A stretch of DNA of 64,000 bases from Nitratireductor basaltis (GTDB taxonomy: Bacteria > Pseudomonadota > Alphaproteobacteria > Rhizobiales > Rhizobiaceae). Shown in pieces: positions 18,958 through 29,561 of this stretch. The notes beneath the pieces are model-generated. The model did no database searches. It was not told the origin of the DNA and saw only the letters and a program-made list of their open reading frames with translations. Location: assembly GCF_000733725.1 (NCBI RefSeq), contig NZ_JMQM01000001.1:1860001-1924000 (forward strand), in the 5' to 3' direction. The translations under genes and the position numbers were made by a program. Position 1 is the stretch's first letter; every line of letters starts with the position of its first letter.

Positions 18958-19737
18958 CTATTTGGGCTCCAGGCGCCTGGCCTTTCGCTTGAGGAAATTG
19001 TCGAGACCTTCAGCCACTTCAGGACCGCTTTGCACGATGCCTGCCATCAGGCTCTCCGCGAAAAGCCCGTCGGTGGTCGACATGTCGTTGATCCTGCCGA
19101 TGGCTGTGACAATCGCGTAATTGGACAGCGGTGCATGCCTGGCGGCGCTCTGCGCAATCTCCATTGCGCGCTCGAAGCTCTTGCCCTCGTCCGAGATCTC
19201 GTGGCACAGGCCAAGCTCATATCCGCGCTTCGCGTCGAGGGTTCTGGCGGCCAGCATCATGTCGACCATCCGGTCGGGACCGATGATGCGGCCCACACGC
19301 ACCGTTGCTCCGCCACCCGTGAAGATCGCTCTTTGTCCTTCCGGCAGTGCGAAGAAAGCGTTCGGTTCGGCCACGCGGGAATGGCAGGCAGCAGCCAGTT
19401 CGAGACCGCCACCGACAACCGCGCCCTGCATGGCTGCGATCACGGGCGTTCCACCATATTGGATCTGGTCGAATGCCCAATGCCACTTCTGGCACATGCG
19501 CATGAATTGCGCAGGCGTGCGGCGCAGGCGGGCATGTTCATCGAGATCGAGGCCCGCGCAAAAGTGATCGCCAGAGCCACGCAGAACGATGGTCTTTGCT
19601 TCTTCCGGCGGGTCGGCAAAGAAACGGCCGATCTCCACCACCATCTCCTCGCTGATGGCATTGCGCCGTTCGGGACGGGAGAGCGTGACCACCGCCACCG
19701 GGCCGTCCATCTCCACTTCCAGATATTTCAATTCCAT
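18958..19737 (-). CDS. crotonase (enoyl-CoA hydratase/isomerase) family protein
   Basis: 259 aa. Crotonase fold: GSGDHFCAGLDLDE (oxyanion hole 1), IAAMQGAVVGGGLELAAACHSRVAE (oxyanion hole 2, GGG) and a C-terminal helical region that ends LDNFLKRKARRLEPK. Where hydratases have the second catalytic Glu, the sequence reads PEGQRAIFTGGGATVRVGRIIG. A role in fatty-acid or aromatic-acid side-chain degradation is likely, but the substrate is open. Single gene. Confidence 0.85.
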   Translation of the reverse strand: MELKYLEVEMDGPVAVVTLSRPERRNAISEEMVVEIGRFFADPPEEAKTIVLRGSGDHFCAGLDLDEHARLRRTPAQFMRMCQKWHWAFDQIQYGGTPVIAAMQGAVVGGGLELAAACHSRVAEPNAFFALPEGQRAIFTGGGATVRVGRIIGPDRMVDMMLAARTLDAKRGYELGLCHEISDEGKSFERAMEIAQSAARHAPLSNYAIVTAIGRINDMSTTDGLFAESLMAGIVQSGPEVAEGLDNFLKRKARRLEPK

Positions 19738-19965
19738 GACGCTCTCCCCTCTCCACCGCCAGCCGGACGAAACTTCCGCTGGCGATGATTCTCATACTGG
19801 CGACACGTTAGCCGCTCGGCATGGGGAAGGAAGCCGGAACCGACCGAAATGGGGCAGACGACGGATGAAGCCCGTTTTGCATGGATGCGCGAGCGCTGCG
19901 GCCCCGGAACAGCAGATGCCACGATATGAGGTCTCAGACAGCCACAATGGCAGCTGCCTTGCCCC

Positions 19966-21528
19966 TTATTCCCACTCGATGGTGCCGGGAGGCTTGGACG
20001 TCACGTCATAGACGACGCGGTTGATGCCCTTTACCTCGTTGATAATGCGGGTCGCCGCACGGCCGAGAAACTCCATATCGTAGTGATAGAAATCCGCGGT
20101 CATGCCATCGACCGAAGTCACCGCGCGCAGGGCGCAGACGAATTCGTATGTTCTGCCATCACCCATGACGCCGACCGTCTGAACGGGCAGCAGCACCGCG
20201 AAGGCCTGCCAGATCGCGTCGTAGAGGCCGGCCTTGCGTATCTCGTCGAGATAGATCGCATCGGCGGCACGCAGAATGTCGAGCTTCTCGCGCGTCACGC
20301 CGCCCGGGCAGCGGATGGCAAGGCCCGGTCCAGGGAACGGATGGCGTCCGACAAAGCTGTCGGGAAGGCCGAGTTCCTTGCCGAGAATGCGAACCTCGTC
20401 CTTGAAGAGCTCACGCAGCGGCTCGACAAGCTTCATGTTCATGCGCTCGGGCAGACCGCCCACATTGTGGTGCGACTTGATCGTGACCGATGGTCCGCCA
20501 GTGAAGGAAACGCTTTCGATGACGTCGGGATATAGCGTGCCCTGAACAAGAAAATCCGCGCCGCCAAGTTTCCTGGCTTCTTCCTCGAAGACTTCGATGA
20601 ACAGGCGACCAATCGTCTTGCGCTTCTTTTCGGGATCCGCCTCGCCTTCAAGCTGACCGATGAACTTGTCGGATGCGTCTACCAGGATGAGCGGCAGATT
20701 GTAGTGCTCGCGGAACATCTGGACGACTTCCGCAGCCTCGTTCTTCCGCATCAGTCCATGATCGACAAGGATGCAGGTGAGCTGATCGCCAACGGCCTCA
20801 TGGGTCAGAAGTGCTGCAACGGAAGAATCAACGCCACCGGAAAGCGCACAGATGACCTTGCCGTCGCCAACCTGATCGCGGATTGCCTGTACGGCCTGTT
20901 CGCGATAGGCGGCCATGGTCCAGTCGCCCTTCAGGCCCGCAATCTTGTGCACGAAGTTGGCGAGCAGCTTGCCGCCGTCCGGCGTATGGACCACTTCCGG
21001 ATGGAACTGGACAGCGTAATATTTACGCTCCTCGTCGGCGATGGCCGCAAATGGTGCGCCTGACGATGTTGCCACGACCTTGAAGCCCGGCGGGAGCGCT
21101 GCGACACGGTCGCCGTGGCTCATCCAGACCTGGTGGCGGGTACCAGCCGCCCAGACGCCGTCGAACAGCGCGCAATCTTCCTGCACATCGAGGAAGGCGC
21201 GGCCATATTCGCGGTGATCGCTGCTTTCAACCTTGCCGCCAAGCTGGGCGCACATGGTCTGTTCGCCATAGCAGATGCCAAGGACGGGAAGGCCGGAGTC
21301 GAAAATGGCCTGCGGGGCGCGGGGGCTGCCGATATCGACCGTGGAGGCCGGGCTGCCCGACAGGATGACCGCCTTCGGCTTGAGCCGATGGAAGGCATCT
21401 TCCGCGTTCTGGAAAGGTGCGATTTCGGAATAGACCCCGGCTTCGCGCACACGGCGCGCGATCAGCTGCGTGACCTGGCTGCCGAAGTCGATGATGAGAA
21501 CTGTGTCTGGATGGCTGAGCGTCGTCAT
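19966..21528 (-). CDS. guaA: GMP synthase (glutamine-hydrolysing)
   Basis: 520 aa, normal full length. N-terminal class I glutamine amidotransferase with nucleophile Cys86 in [11 protein letters not shown] and the His/Glu pair in FHPEVVH. A PP-loop ATP pyrophosphatase follows with [14 protein letters not shown]. The C-terminal dimerisation domain ends in [13 protein letters not shown]. It amidates XMP to GMP in the cytoplasm. The other guanine-branch gene, guaB, is 6 kb away on the same strand. Confidence 0.97.
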   Translation of the reverse strand: MTTLSHPDTVLIIDFGSQVTQLIARRVREAGVYSEIAPFQNAEDAFHRLKPKAVILSGSPASTVDIGSPRAPQAIFDSGLPVLGICYGEQTMCAQLGGKVESSDHREYGRAFLDVQEDCALFDGVWAAGTRHQVWMSHGDRVAALPPGFKVVATSSGAPFAAIADEERKYYAVQFHPEVVHTPDGGKLLANFVHKIAGLKGDWTMAAYREQAVQAIRDQVGDGKVICALSGGVDSSVAALLTHEAVGDQLTCILVDHGLMRKNEAAEVVQMFREHYNLPLILVDASDKFIGQLEGEADPEKKRKTIGRLFIEVFEEEARKLGGADFLVQGTLYPDVIESVSFTGGPSVTIKSHHNVGGLPERMNMKLVEPLRELFKDEVRILGKELGLPDSFVGRHPFPGPGLAIRCPGGVTREKLDILRAADAIYLDEIRKAGLYDAIWQAFAVLLPVQTVGVMGDGRTYEFVCALRAVTSVDGMTADFYHYDMEFLGRAATRIINEVKGINRVVYDVTSKPPGTIEWE

Positions 21529-21568
21529 GGCGAGGCTTTAGAAACTTATGGCCGAAAGCGCAACGGGC

Positions 21569-22225
21569 TTAGGCTTCATAATCGCGTTCTTCACGAAGTT
21601 TGTGCGTTTCGAGATAGGATGACAGTGTATCCACGCATCCTGCAAGCTTGCCATCGATGATGTCGAGATACTCGGTCCAGTCACTTACGTGCTGCAATTC
21701 CGCCGCCCCATCGGAGATACCGCGCAGGGCAACAAGTGGAACATCGAACTGCTGGCAGGCACGCAGAACCGCGTAGGTCTCCATATCCACCATCTGCGCA
21801 TCGATAGTGTCATATGCACTCCCGCTCACGATATTCGCACCGGTGGAAAGCGTGGCGGTGGGAATCGCGGGAAGCTGCAGAGGCAAGGCAAGCGCCGCCG
21901 GAAGGTCGAGGAAGGGCGTGATACCCTTCGGGAAGCCCAAGGGTGAAGCATCCATGTCACGATAGGAAACGGTGGAGGCCTGATAGATCCCGGTCTGTTC
22001 AAGTTCGCGGCTTCCTGCAGAGCCCAGCGACACGACAAGATGGGGCAAGCGCCCCGCGATCTTCGATGTCACCAAGGCGGCTCCAACGGAGACACCTGCT
22101 TCTACCGGTCCCACGCCGGTCATGAGCGGCGTGAAGCGAGATCGCAGTTGCGGGCCGTATTCGGCCTCCGCGGCCATGACGAAGAGCACATCATGACCGG
22201 CAAGCGATGTGAGCGGCACATGCAT
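21569..22225 (-). CDS. mtnN: 5'-methylthioadenosine/S-adenosylhomocysteine nucleosidase
   Basis: 218 aa from the ATG at 22225, which lies 4 bases after the thioesterase stop. Starting at 22258 instead would overlap that gene. Phosphorylase-fold features: VLFVMAAEAEYGPQL at the N-terminus, PHLVVSLGSAGS in the middle, the active-site DMETYAV (Met-Glu binding the ribose), and LRGISDGA with the catalytic Asp. It recycles MTA and SAH. It probably forms an operon with the PaaI-like thioesterase. Confidence 0.85.
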   Translation of the reverse strand: MHVPLTSLAGHDVLFVMAAEAEYGPQLRSRFTPLMTGVGPVEAGVSVGAALVTSKIAGRLPHLVVSLGSAGSRELEQTGIYQASTVSYRDMDASPLGFPKGITPFLDLPAALALPLQLPAIPTATLSTGANIVSGSAYDTIDAQMVDMETYAVLRACQQFDVPLVALRGISDGAAELQHVSDWTEYLDIIDGKLAGCVDTLSSYLETHKLREERDYEA

Positions 22226-22229
22226 CGGC

Positions 22230-22688
22230 CTAGCCCTCGATCCCCTGACGTCCGACAATGGTCATCATGGTGCCGGTCATGGTGGCGATCAGGCGCGCAT
22301 TGTCCTCGGCATCATAAGCGTATGCCTGCCCGTCGGCGACGATGATTGTTCGCCCCGGTTTCGTGACACTGCCGCGGAAAAGGAAACGCTCCCCACGCCC
22401 CGGCGCGAGGAGATTGACCTTGAACTCGATCGTCAGGACGCCCGCATCCGCAGGCATCAGCGAATAGGCCGCATAGCCGCAGGCGGAATCCAGGGCCATG
22501 GAGATGGCGCCCGCGTGCAGAAAGCCATGCTGCTGCGTGAAATCCGCATTGTGCGGCATCTCGATCTCGACGGTGCCGGGCGTGACCCTCGTGAGTTCCG
22601 CGCCCAGCGTTTTCATGGCTTTCTGACGCTCGAAGCTTGCTCGAACCCGTGCCTCGAAATCCGCATCTGCCATCGGTTGACCCGACAT
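22230..22688 (-). CDS. PaaI-family hotdog thioesterase
   Basis: 152 aa. The hotdog-fold signature FTQQHGFLHAGAISMALDSACGYAA shows the HGG-type motif (HGFLHAGA) with a catalytic acidic residue downstream. The central strand reads VLTIEFKVNLLAPGRGERF. These enzymes cleave acyl- or aryl-CoA thioesters. It overlaps no neighbour when mtnN starts at 22225, and the two genes form a pair. Confidence 0.85.
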   Translation of the reverse strand: MSGQPMADADFEARVRASFERQKAMKTLGAELTRVTPGTVEIEMPHNADFTQQHGFLHAGAISMALDSACGYAAYSLMPADAGVLTIEFKVNLLAPGRGERFLFRGSVTKPGRTIIVADGQAYAYDAEDNARLIATMTGTMMTIVGRQGIEG

Positions 22689-22756
22689 TCATTCCCCTCC
22701 GGTTTGGAAGGTTTTATTGCAGATGCCACTTCCGCTGGCAACGCGGCACCGGCTGC

Positions 22757-23221
22757 TCAGGCAAAGGGATTAAGCGCCCATATGCCCGTGTTCAGGGCCA
22801 GGGCATAGGCCACCCAAAGCGCGTAGGGAATGAACAGCAGCGAAGCCGGGCGCGCCGTCGTCCAGGTGCGGGAAGCAAAGGTCACGACCGAGGCGAGCAG
22901 CGCGAGGATCACGATCAGGGCCGCACCTACCAGGTGTCCGGCGAAAAAGAGGGGTGACCACAGGAAGTTCAAGAGCAGCTGGAACATCCACAAACGAAAG
23001 GCATAGGCGTCGGGCTGCTCTATCTTCACATACCACCCTGCCACGGCGATCATGACATAAAGGGTCGTCCAAACCGGTGCGAAGATCCAGTTCGGCGGTG
23101 TGAAGGGTGGCTTGTCCAGTGAGCTGTACCATTCACCTGGACGCGTTGCGTAGCCGATAGCCAAACCGGCGAGCAGAACTGCCAGTACAAATAGAATGAG
23201 TGCGGCCCAACGTCCCTTCAT
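22757..23221 (-). CDS. tspO: TspO/MBR-family sensory membrane protein
   Basis: 154 aa with five membrane helices. TspO signature residues are WYSSLDKPPFTPPNWIFAPVWTTLYVMIAVAGWYV and LNFLWSPLFF. TspO proteins bind porphyrins and modulate photosynthesis or stress responses in alphaproteobacteria. Single gene, with a 150-base gap to the RsmB-like gene. Confidence 0.93.
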   Translation of the reverse strand: MKGRWAALILFVLAVLLAGLAIGYATRPGEWYSSLDKPPFTPPNWIFAPVWTTLYVMIAVAGWYVKIEQPDAYAFRLWMFQLLLNFLWSPLFFAGHLVGAALIVILALLASVVTFASRTWTTARPASLLFIPYALWVAYALALNTGIWALNPFA

Positions 23222-23372
23222 ATGCGCCTACTCCAAAGTTTCACATTCATGCGCCAGATCGGCAGCCGACCCGCGCGCCCTGTTGCCGTGCCCTACATGA
23301 TTGTCGGTTGTAGCCTTACACACGAATTACAGATCGCCTGCCTCGAACTCCGCGCCATCAAACCTGTTCCGT

Positions 23373-24653
23373 TCAATCACGTTTAAATGAGGTGAGGTGG
23401 AAGCCATCGGTACCGGTGGAGGCCGGCGTCAGCATCACCCCGCCAGCGTCGAGATATGCAGGCACAGGTGCAGAAAAACACTGGGCCCAGAGTGCGGTAT
23501 GATCCTGCCGTGAAAATGCCTCGTTGCGCTTCAGAAAAGCGTCTGCCTGATCCTGATTTTCCTCTCGGAAAACCGAACAGGTGATGTAGACGAGCCGACC
23601 GCCCGGACGCACGAAGGACGCGGCATTGTCCAGTATTTCCGCCTGCTCTGCCATGCGCGCCTCAAGCTGCTGCCGGGTCAGACGCCATTTGGCATCCGGG
23701 CGGCGCCTCCAGGTGCCAGAACCGGTGCAAGGCGCATCGACGAGTACGAGATCCATCTGCCCGATTTGACGTTCCAGCCCGTCCAGGCGCGAGACGACCT
23801 GCACATTGCGGCTTCCTGCGCGCTTCAACCTGTCAAAGATGGGTGCAAGGCGCTGCTTGTCCGCGTCAAAGGCGAAAACCTGTCCCTTGTTCTCCATCCG
23901 TGCGGAAAGGGCCAATGTCTTGCCGCCAGCGCCCGCGCAGAAATCCAGGACTTGCTGACCGGCATCCGCCCCTGCCAGTTCCGCGACAATCTGCGAACCC
24001 TCATCCTGCACCTCGAACCATCCCTTGCGGTAGGCAGGTTCTGCCTGAACATTGGGATGGCGCCCATTGCCCGAAATGGGAGGAACGCGCACGCCGTGAG
24101 GAGCGATGGGGGAAGAGGCAGCGTGTGTGTGGGCAAGTGCCTTCAGCACCTTTTCTCTTGTCGCCTTGAGGGTGTTGACCCGCATGTCCAGTGGCGGACG
24201 GGCAGAAAGTGCCTCGCCCTCTTCGGCCCAGTTCTCGCCGAAACTCGCAATGAGGCTTTCCTCGCACCAAAGCGGGAAATTGGCGCGTTCGGCCTGCGGC
24301 ATGGGCTGCGCAAGACGTTGGGTGACGGTCGCCGTCTCCCCGCTGTCCAGCGGAGCGGGAGCGAAGTTGTCGCCCTCCAGCTCAGCCGCCAGCGCGTCGG
24401 GTATTGTCGATGTTTCCAGGAAATAGGCGCCGAGCACCAGGGTGCGCGGTGTTTCCGTGTCGAACAGCCAGGCTGCCGAGCGACGGCGGCGCAAGGCATC
24501 ATAGACGAGATTGCCGATTGCCGCACGGTCGCCTGAGCCGGCGAAACGATGCGACAAACCCCAGTCGCGCATCGCATCTGCTGCGGGGCGATGACGTGTT
24601 TCGATATCCTGGATGATTTCAATGGCTGCGGACAGCCTGCCGCCTAGGCGCAT
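23373..24653 (-). CDS. rsmB: rRNA (cytosine-C5)-methyltransferase, RsmB/NOP2 family
   Basis: 426 aa. An N-terminal region with NusB-like helices precedes a Rossmann methyltransferase. Motif I is VLDFCAGAGGKTLALS, motif IV is LVDAPCTGSGTWRRRPD with the product-releasing Cys, and motif VI is LVYITCSVFREEN with the catalytic Cys in TCSV. It methylates a cytosine of 16S rRNA with SAM. The family includes RsmB and RsmF-like proteins; placement in the RsmB group is by overall layout. Confidence 0.87.
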   Translation of the reverse strand: MRLGGRLSAAIEIIQDIETRHRPAADAMRDWGLSHRFAGSGDRAAIGNLVYDALRRRRSAAWLFDTETPRTLVLGAYFLETSTIPDALAAELEGDNFAPAPLDSGETATVTQRLAQPMPQAERANFPLWCEESLIASFGENWAEEGEALSARPPLDMRVNTLKATREKVLKALAHTHAASSPIAPHGVRVPPISGNGRHPNVQAEPAYRKGWFEVQDEGSQIVAELAGADAGQQVLDFCAGAGGKTLALSARMENKGQVFAFDADKQRLAPIFDRLKRAGSRNVQVVSRLDGLERQIGQMDLVLVDAPCTGSGTWRRRPDAKWRLTRQQLEARMAEQAEILDNAASFVRPGGRLVYITCSVFREENQDQADAFLKRNEAFSRQDHTALWAQCFSAPVPAYLDAGGVMLTPASTGTDGFHLTSFKRD

Positions 24654-24746
24654 GATAAGCCCTTGTCTCGGTTAACCCGTCTTGGCGCTTTGCCTAGACT
24701 CCATGACCGGCCAACGCAAGGGGCAGGCCACCCAGGCCGCGAAAGA

Positions 24747-24777
24747 CAAAAAGGGCGCGGATTGCTCCGCGCCCTTT
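24747..24777 (-). terminator. intrinsic terminator after catalase
   Basis: On the minus strand the 12-bp stem AAAGGGCGCGGA/TCCGCGCCCTTT with loop GCAA is followed by TTTTT. It sits 23 bases past the catalase stop. Confidence 0.9.
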
Positions 24778-24799
24778 GATCCCAGCGGCCTGAGCGCCT

Positions 24800-26302
24800 T
24801 TACTCGGCAGCTTCCTGCGGCGTCTTGCCCGTTACCGGAATTGCATTGGCCTCATAGCCATGCTGCTCCTTGAGAGCCTGACGCACGCCTGCGCCATAGT
24901 CCTCATGCACCTTGTCGAAATGAGCGAGCTGGCGCTCGATGATTTCGCCCGGCACACCGGCCATCGCGGCTGCGATATTGTTGAACAGGCGGTTCTTCTG
25001 ACCGTCGTCGAACAGGTTGAAGAGTGCCCGCGGCTGCGAGTAATCGTCATTGCCCACACGGTGGTTGTAGCGGTCCGCATCGCCCGAGATCTTCAGCGGC
25101 GGCTCCTTGGCTGCCGGCTGCTCGACGGCACCGCCGAAGGAGTTCGGCTCGTAGTAGGCATCCACATTACCCGTCTTCTGGCCAAAGAAGTTCATCTGGC
25201 CGTCCTTGTGATAGTGGTGGTACGGGCAACGCGGCGCATTGACCGGCAGGGCCTCGTAATGCGTGCCAAGGCGGTAGCGATGTGCGTCCGCATAGGAGAA
25301 CACGCGCGCCTGCAGCATCTTGTCCGGCGAGAAGCCGATGCCCGGAACCACGTTGGATGGCGAGAAGGCAGCCTGCTCGATCTCGGCGAAGTAGTTTTCC
25401 GGATTGCGGTTCAGCTCAAGCTCGCCAATATCGATCGGCGGATAGTCCGCATGTGGCCATACCTTGGTCAGGTCGAACGGATTGTAAGGTGTCTTTTCCG
25501 CGTCCAGCTCAGGCATGATCTGAACCTGCACCTTCCACTTCGGGAACTCGCCATTCTCGATCGTGTTGAAGAGCGCTTCCTGATAGCTCTCGCGGGTCTT
25601 GCCGACCACGCTTTCGGCCTCTTCATTGGTGAGGGTCTTGTGACCCTGCACGGTCTTGAAGTGGAACTTCACCCAGAAGCGCTCACCGGCATCATTCCAG
25701 AAGGAATAGGTGTGCGAACCGTAGCCATTCATGAACATCGGCGCGACCGGCAGTCCGCGGTCCGACATGAGGATCGTCACCTGATGCAGGCTTTCAGGCG
25801 AAAGCGACCAGAAGTCCCACATTGCGGTGGGCGAGCGGAGATTCGTCTTTGGATGACGCTTCTGCGTGTGGATGAAGTCAGGGAACTTGTAGGGATCACG
25901 CACGAAGAAGACCGGCGTGTTGTTGCCGACCAGATCCCAGTTGCCTTCCGGCGTGTAGAACTTGATCGCGAAACCGCGAACGTCGCGCTCGGCGTCGGCA
26001 GCACCCTGCTCACCGGCAACGGTGGAGAAGCGCAGGAGAAGCGGGGTTTCGGAACCCGGCTGCAGCGCCTTTGCCTTGGTGTATTTCGAGATGTCGCCCG
26101 TGATCTTCAGCGTGCCATAGGCGCCCCAGCCCTTGGCGTGCACGACGCGCTCTGGAATACGCTCGCGGTTCTGGTGCGCCAGCTTTTCGATAAGCTGATA
26201 GTCCTGCAGCAGGACAGGACCGCGCTCACCAGCCGTCATGGTGTTCTGATTGTCGGGAATAGGTGCACCCGCAGTGGTGGTTAAGGTGGGTCTATCAGCC
26301 AT
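24800..26302 (-). CDS. katA: catalase, small-subunit haem type
   Basis: 500 aa from the ATG at 26302 ([15 protein letters not shown]), which has GAGGAAGG upstream. The open frame extends to 26395 without a good start. The distal His is in [12 protein letters not shown], the haem Asn in [14 protein letters not shown], and the proximal Tyr in [14 protein letters not shown]. Length fits clade 3 catalases of about 55 kDa subunits. It is divergent from an OxyR-like regulator, the common arrangement for peroxide-induced catalase. Confidence 0.96.
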   Translation of the reverse strand: MADRPTLTTTAGAPIPDNQNTMTAGERGPVLLQDYQLIEKLAHQNRERIPERVVHAKGWGAYGTLKITGDISKYTKAKALQPGSETPLLLRFSTVAGEQGAADAERDVRGFAIKFYTPEGNWDLVGNNTPVFFVRDPYKFPDFIHTQKRHPKTNLRSPTAMWDFWSLSPESLHQVTILMSDRGLPVAPMFMNGYGSHTYSFWNDAGERFWVKFHFKTVQGHKTLTNEEAESVVGKTRESYQEALFNTIENGEFPKWKVQVQIMPELDAEKTPYNPFDLTKVWPHADYPPIDIGELELNRNPENYFAEIEQAAFSPSNVVPGIGFSPDKMLQARVFSYADAHRYRLGTHYEALPVNAPRCPYHHYHKDGQMNFFGQKTGNVDAYYEPNSFGGAVEQPAAKEPPLKISGDADRYNHRVGNDDYSQPRALFNLFDDGQKNRLFNNIAAAMAGVPGEIIERQLAHFDKVHEDYGAGVRQALKEQHGYEANAIPVTGKTPQEAAE

Positions 26303-26398
26303 GATACCTTCCTCGTTAAACAGTGCCCGCGCCGAACCAACGCGAGGAAAATTGATGTCCTGAAAATTTGGAACAACTCTAAAATACCGATCCAAGCG

Positions 26399-26445
26399 AT
26401 AATTTCTAATTGTCTTTCCTGCTTGTGACGATAATTATAAATTAT
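26399..26445. promoter_or_regulatory. candidate OxyR-type operator: two inverted repeats
   Basis: Two elements with near-identical form lie between katA and oxyR: ATAATT-TCT-AATTGT (26399-26413) and ATAATT-ATA-AATTAT (26431-26445). Their centres are 32 bases apart, about three helical turns. This suits a LysR-type tetramer binding as two dimers. The right element overlaps the regulator's start codon, which would suit autorepression. Confidence 0.6.
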
Positions 26446-27412
26446 GATCCGATTAACGCTTCGACAGATGCAATACTTTGCGGCACTCGCCGACACGCTC
26501 CATTTCGGGCGTGCGGCTGAGAATGCGGGTGTCACGCAACCCGCCCTCTCCTCCCAGATTGCGGAAATGGAACAGCAATTGGGAGTGCGACTTTTCGAGC
26601 GGGGGTCCGGACGCGTGATCCTCACGGATGATGCCCAGCGCATCAAACCGCGGATCGAGCGAATCCTGGCCGAAGTGAGGGAACTGGAACAGTCTGCCCG
26701 CAGGCGCGAAGCCGTGCTGGAGGGCCGCTTTCGGCTCGGCCTCATTCCAACGGTTGCTCCCTATCTATTGCCCATCCTGCTTCCGGCCTTGAAAACCCGC
26801 TTTCCCGATCTGCGCCTGGAAGTGCGCGAGGCGGTCACGCAAACACTGGTGGACGAACTCAACAGCGGCAGCCTCGACGGTATCGTCATCGCTGAACCCA
26901 TGGCGTTGGCATCACTGGTTCAGGCGGATCTGTTCGAGGACACTTTCCTGCTAGCCGTGCCGCAAGGTGAAGCCGCGCGCCTGTCGCCACCGATCATGGA
27001 AGAGGAAATGGCGCTGGAACGGCTTATGCTGCTTGAGGAAGGGCATTGCCTGCGCAGCCAGGCGCTCGACATCTGTCGGCGCATGAAAACCACGGTAAGC
27101 ACGGATTTCGGCGCAACCAGTCTGGCCACATTGCTGCAGTTGGTCAGCAACGGTCTGGGTGTCACGCTTATCCCGGAGATCGCCCGACCGGCCGCCGAAG
27201 CAATGGCCGGGATCGCGGTTCTGCCCTTTGCACCGCCCCGGCCTTACCGAATGCTCAATCTCGCCTGGCGCAAATCGAGCGGCCGGCAAGGCGATTTCGA
27301 TGCGCTTGCCGAACTGCTCCGGTCCCTCAGGCCGGTCGGCGCGTCAACTGACGATCTGCACGGCAAGAACGATCCACATGATCGCCAGAACCAGAAAGCC
27401 CAGCCCGAATAG
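26444..27412 (+). CDS. oxyR: OxyR-like LysR-family regulator
   Basis: 322 aa. The N-terminal LysR helix-turn-helix reads TLRQMQYFAALADTLHFGRAAENAGVTQPALSSQIAEMEQQLGVRLFERG. The effector domain carries two cysteines in the expected order for OxyR, the first in LLEEGHCLRSQALDIC, which matches the peroxidatic CLR motif and the resolving Cys. With catalase next to it, peroxide sensing is a strong inference. No clear Shine-Dalgarno precedes the ATG at 26444. The 3' end overlaps the convergent MAPEG gene by 69 bases. Confidence 0.87.
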   Translation: MIRLTLRQMQYFAALADTLHFGRAAENAGVTQPALSSQIAEMEQQLGVRLFERGSGRVILTDDAQRIKPRIERILAEVRELEQSARRREAVLEGRFRLGLIPTVAPYLLPILLPALKTRFPDLRLEVREAVTQTLVDELNSGSLDGIVIAEPMALASLVQADLFEDTFLLAVPQGEAARLSPPIMEEEMALERLMLLEEGHCLRSQALDICRRMKTTVSTDFGATSLATLLQLVSNGLGVTLIPEIARPAAEAMAGIAVLPFAPPRPYRMLNLAWRKSSGRQGDFDALAELLRSLRPVGASTDDLHGKNDPHDRQNQKAQPE

Positions 27413-27763
27413 TTTCTGGCGATGCCCGATGCGACCGCCTCGAATATGGACAACGGCGTGTGCGTAACGGCTTGCGATAAATATCCAGGCCAGTGTGACC
27501 GCCAGCCCCGTTGCTCCACCCGTGACCGCCAGCGCCAGGCACACGGCGTGAAACAACACCGGCAGTTCGAACTGGTTGGCCAGATTGTTGCGTACGAAGA
27601 TGCTCTCCGAAGGCTCGTTCTGGTTCTCACGGAATTGCGCGACTGTCGCGTTGCCCGCCTTGACCGCAGCTGTTCTGCGCAACAGCACCAGCACATAGAC
27701 GATATAGACAAGCAGCACATGGGCAATCATGGGCCAGATGATGGCGGTCTGCGTCATGGACAT
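27344..27763 (-). CDS. MAPEG-family membrane protein
   Basis: 139 aa with four membrane helices. The MAPEG signature is visible in NNLANQFELPVLFHAVCLAL and in SRYAHAVVHI. In bacteria these proteins are often of unknown activity, some with glutathione-dependent peroxidase or transferase function, which would fit a position next to oxyR and catalase. The gene is convergent with oxyR and the two 3' ends overlap by 69 bases. Confidence 0.87.
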   Translation of the reverse strand: MSMTQTAIIWPMIAHVLLVYIVYVLVLLRRTAAVKAGNATVAQFRENQNEPSESIFVRNNLANQFELPVLFHAVCLALAVTGGATGLAVTLAWIFIASRYAHAVVHIRGGRIGHRQKLFGLGFLVLAIMWIVLAVQIVS

Positions 27764-27793
27764 TATCTCCCTCGATAAAGGACCTGGTCATGC

Positions 27794-27817
27794 AAAAAAG
27801 GGGCTTCGATAAGCCCC
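27794..27817 (-). terminator. intrinsic terminator after guaB
   Basis: On the minus strand the 7-bp stem GGGGCTT/AAGCCCC with loop ATCG is followed by TTTTTT. It sits 17 bases past the guaB stop. Confidence 0.9.
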
Positions 27818-27833
27818 AATTTGCAATGCCATG

Positions 27834-29411
<1,578 letters not shown>

Positions 29412-29561
29412 TCAGGATTGGCGCTGGCTGGTACCACGTTGCAGGCGCGTTGAAAAGACACTGCCCGCTCTGCTGGCGCAACTCTCTTGGCGGAGTGCGC
29501 CCTTGCCCACAGATTGCAACAGGCGTAACTGCAGCACATCTTCATTCCGCCTGGCGCGGGA

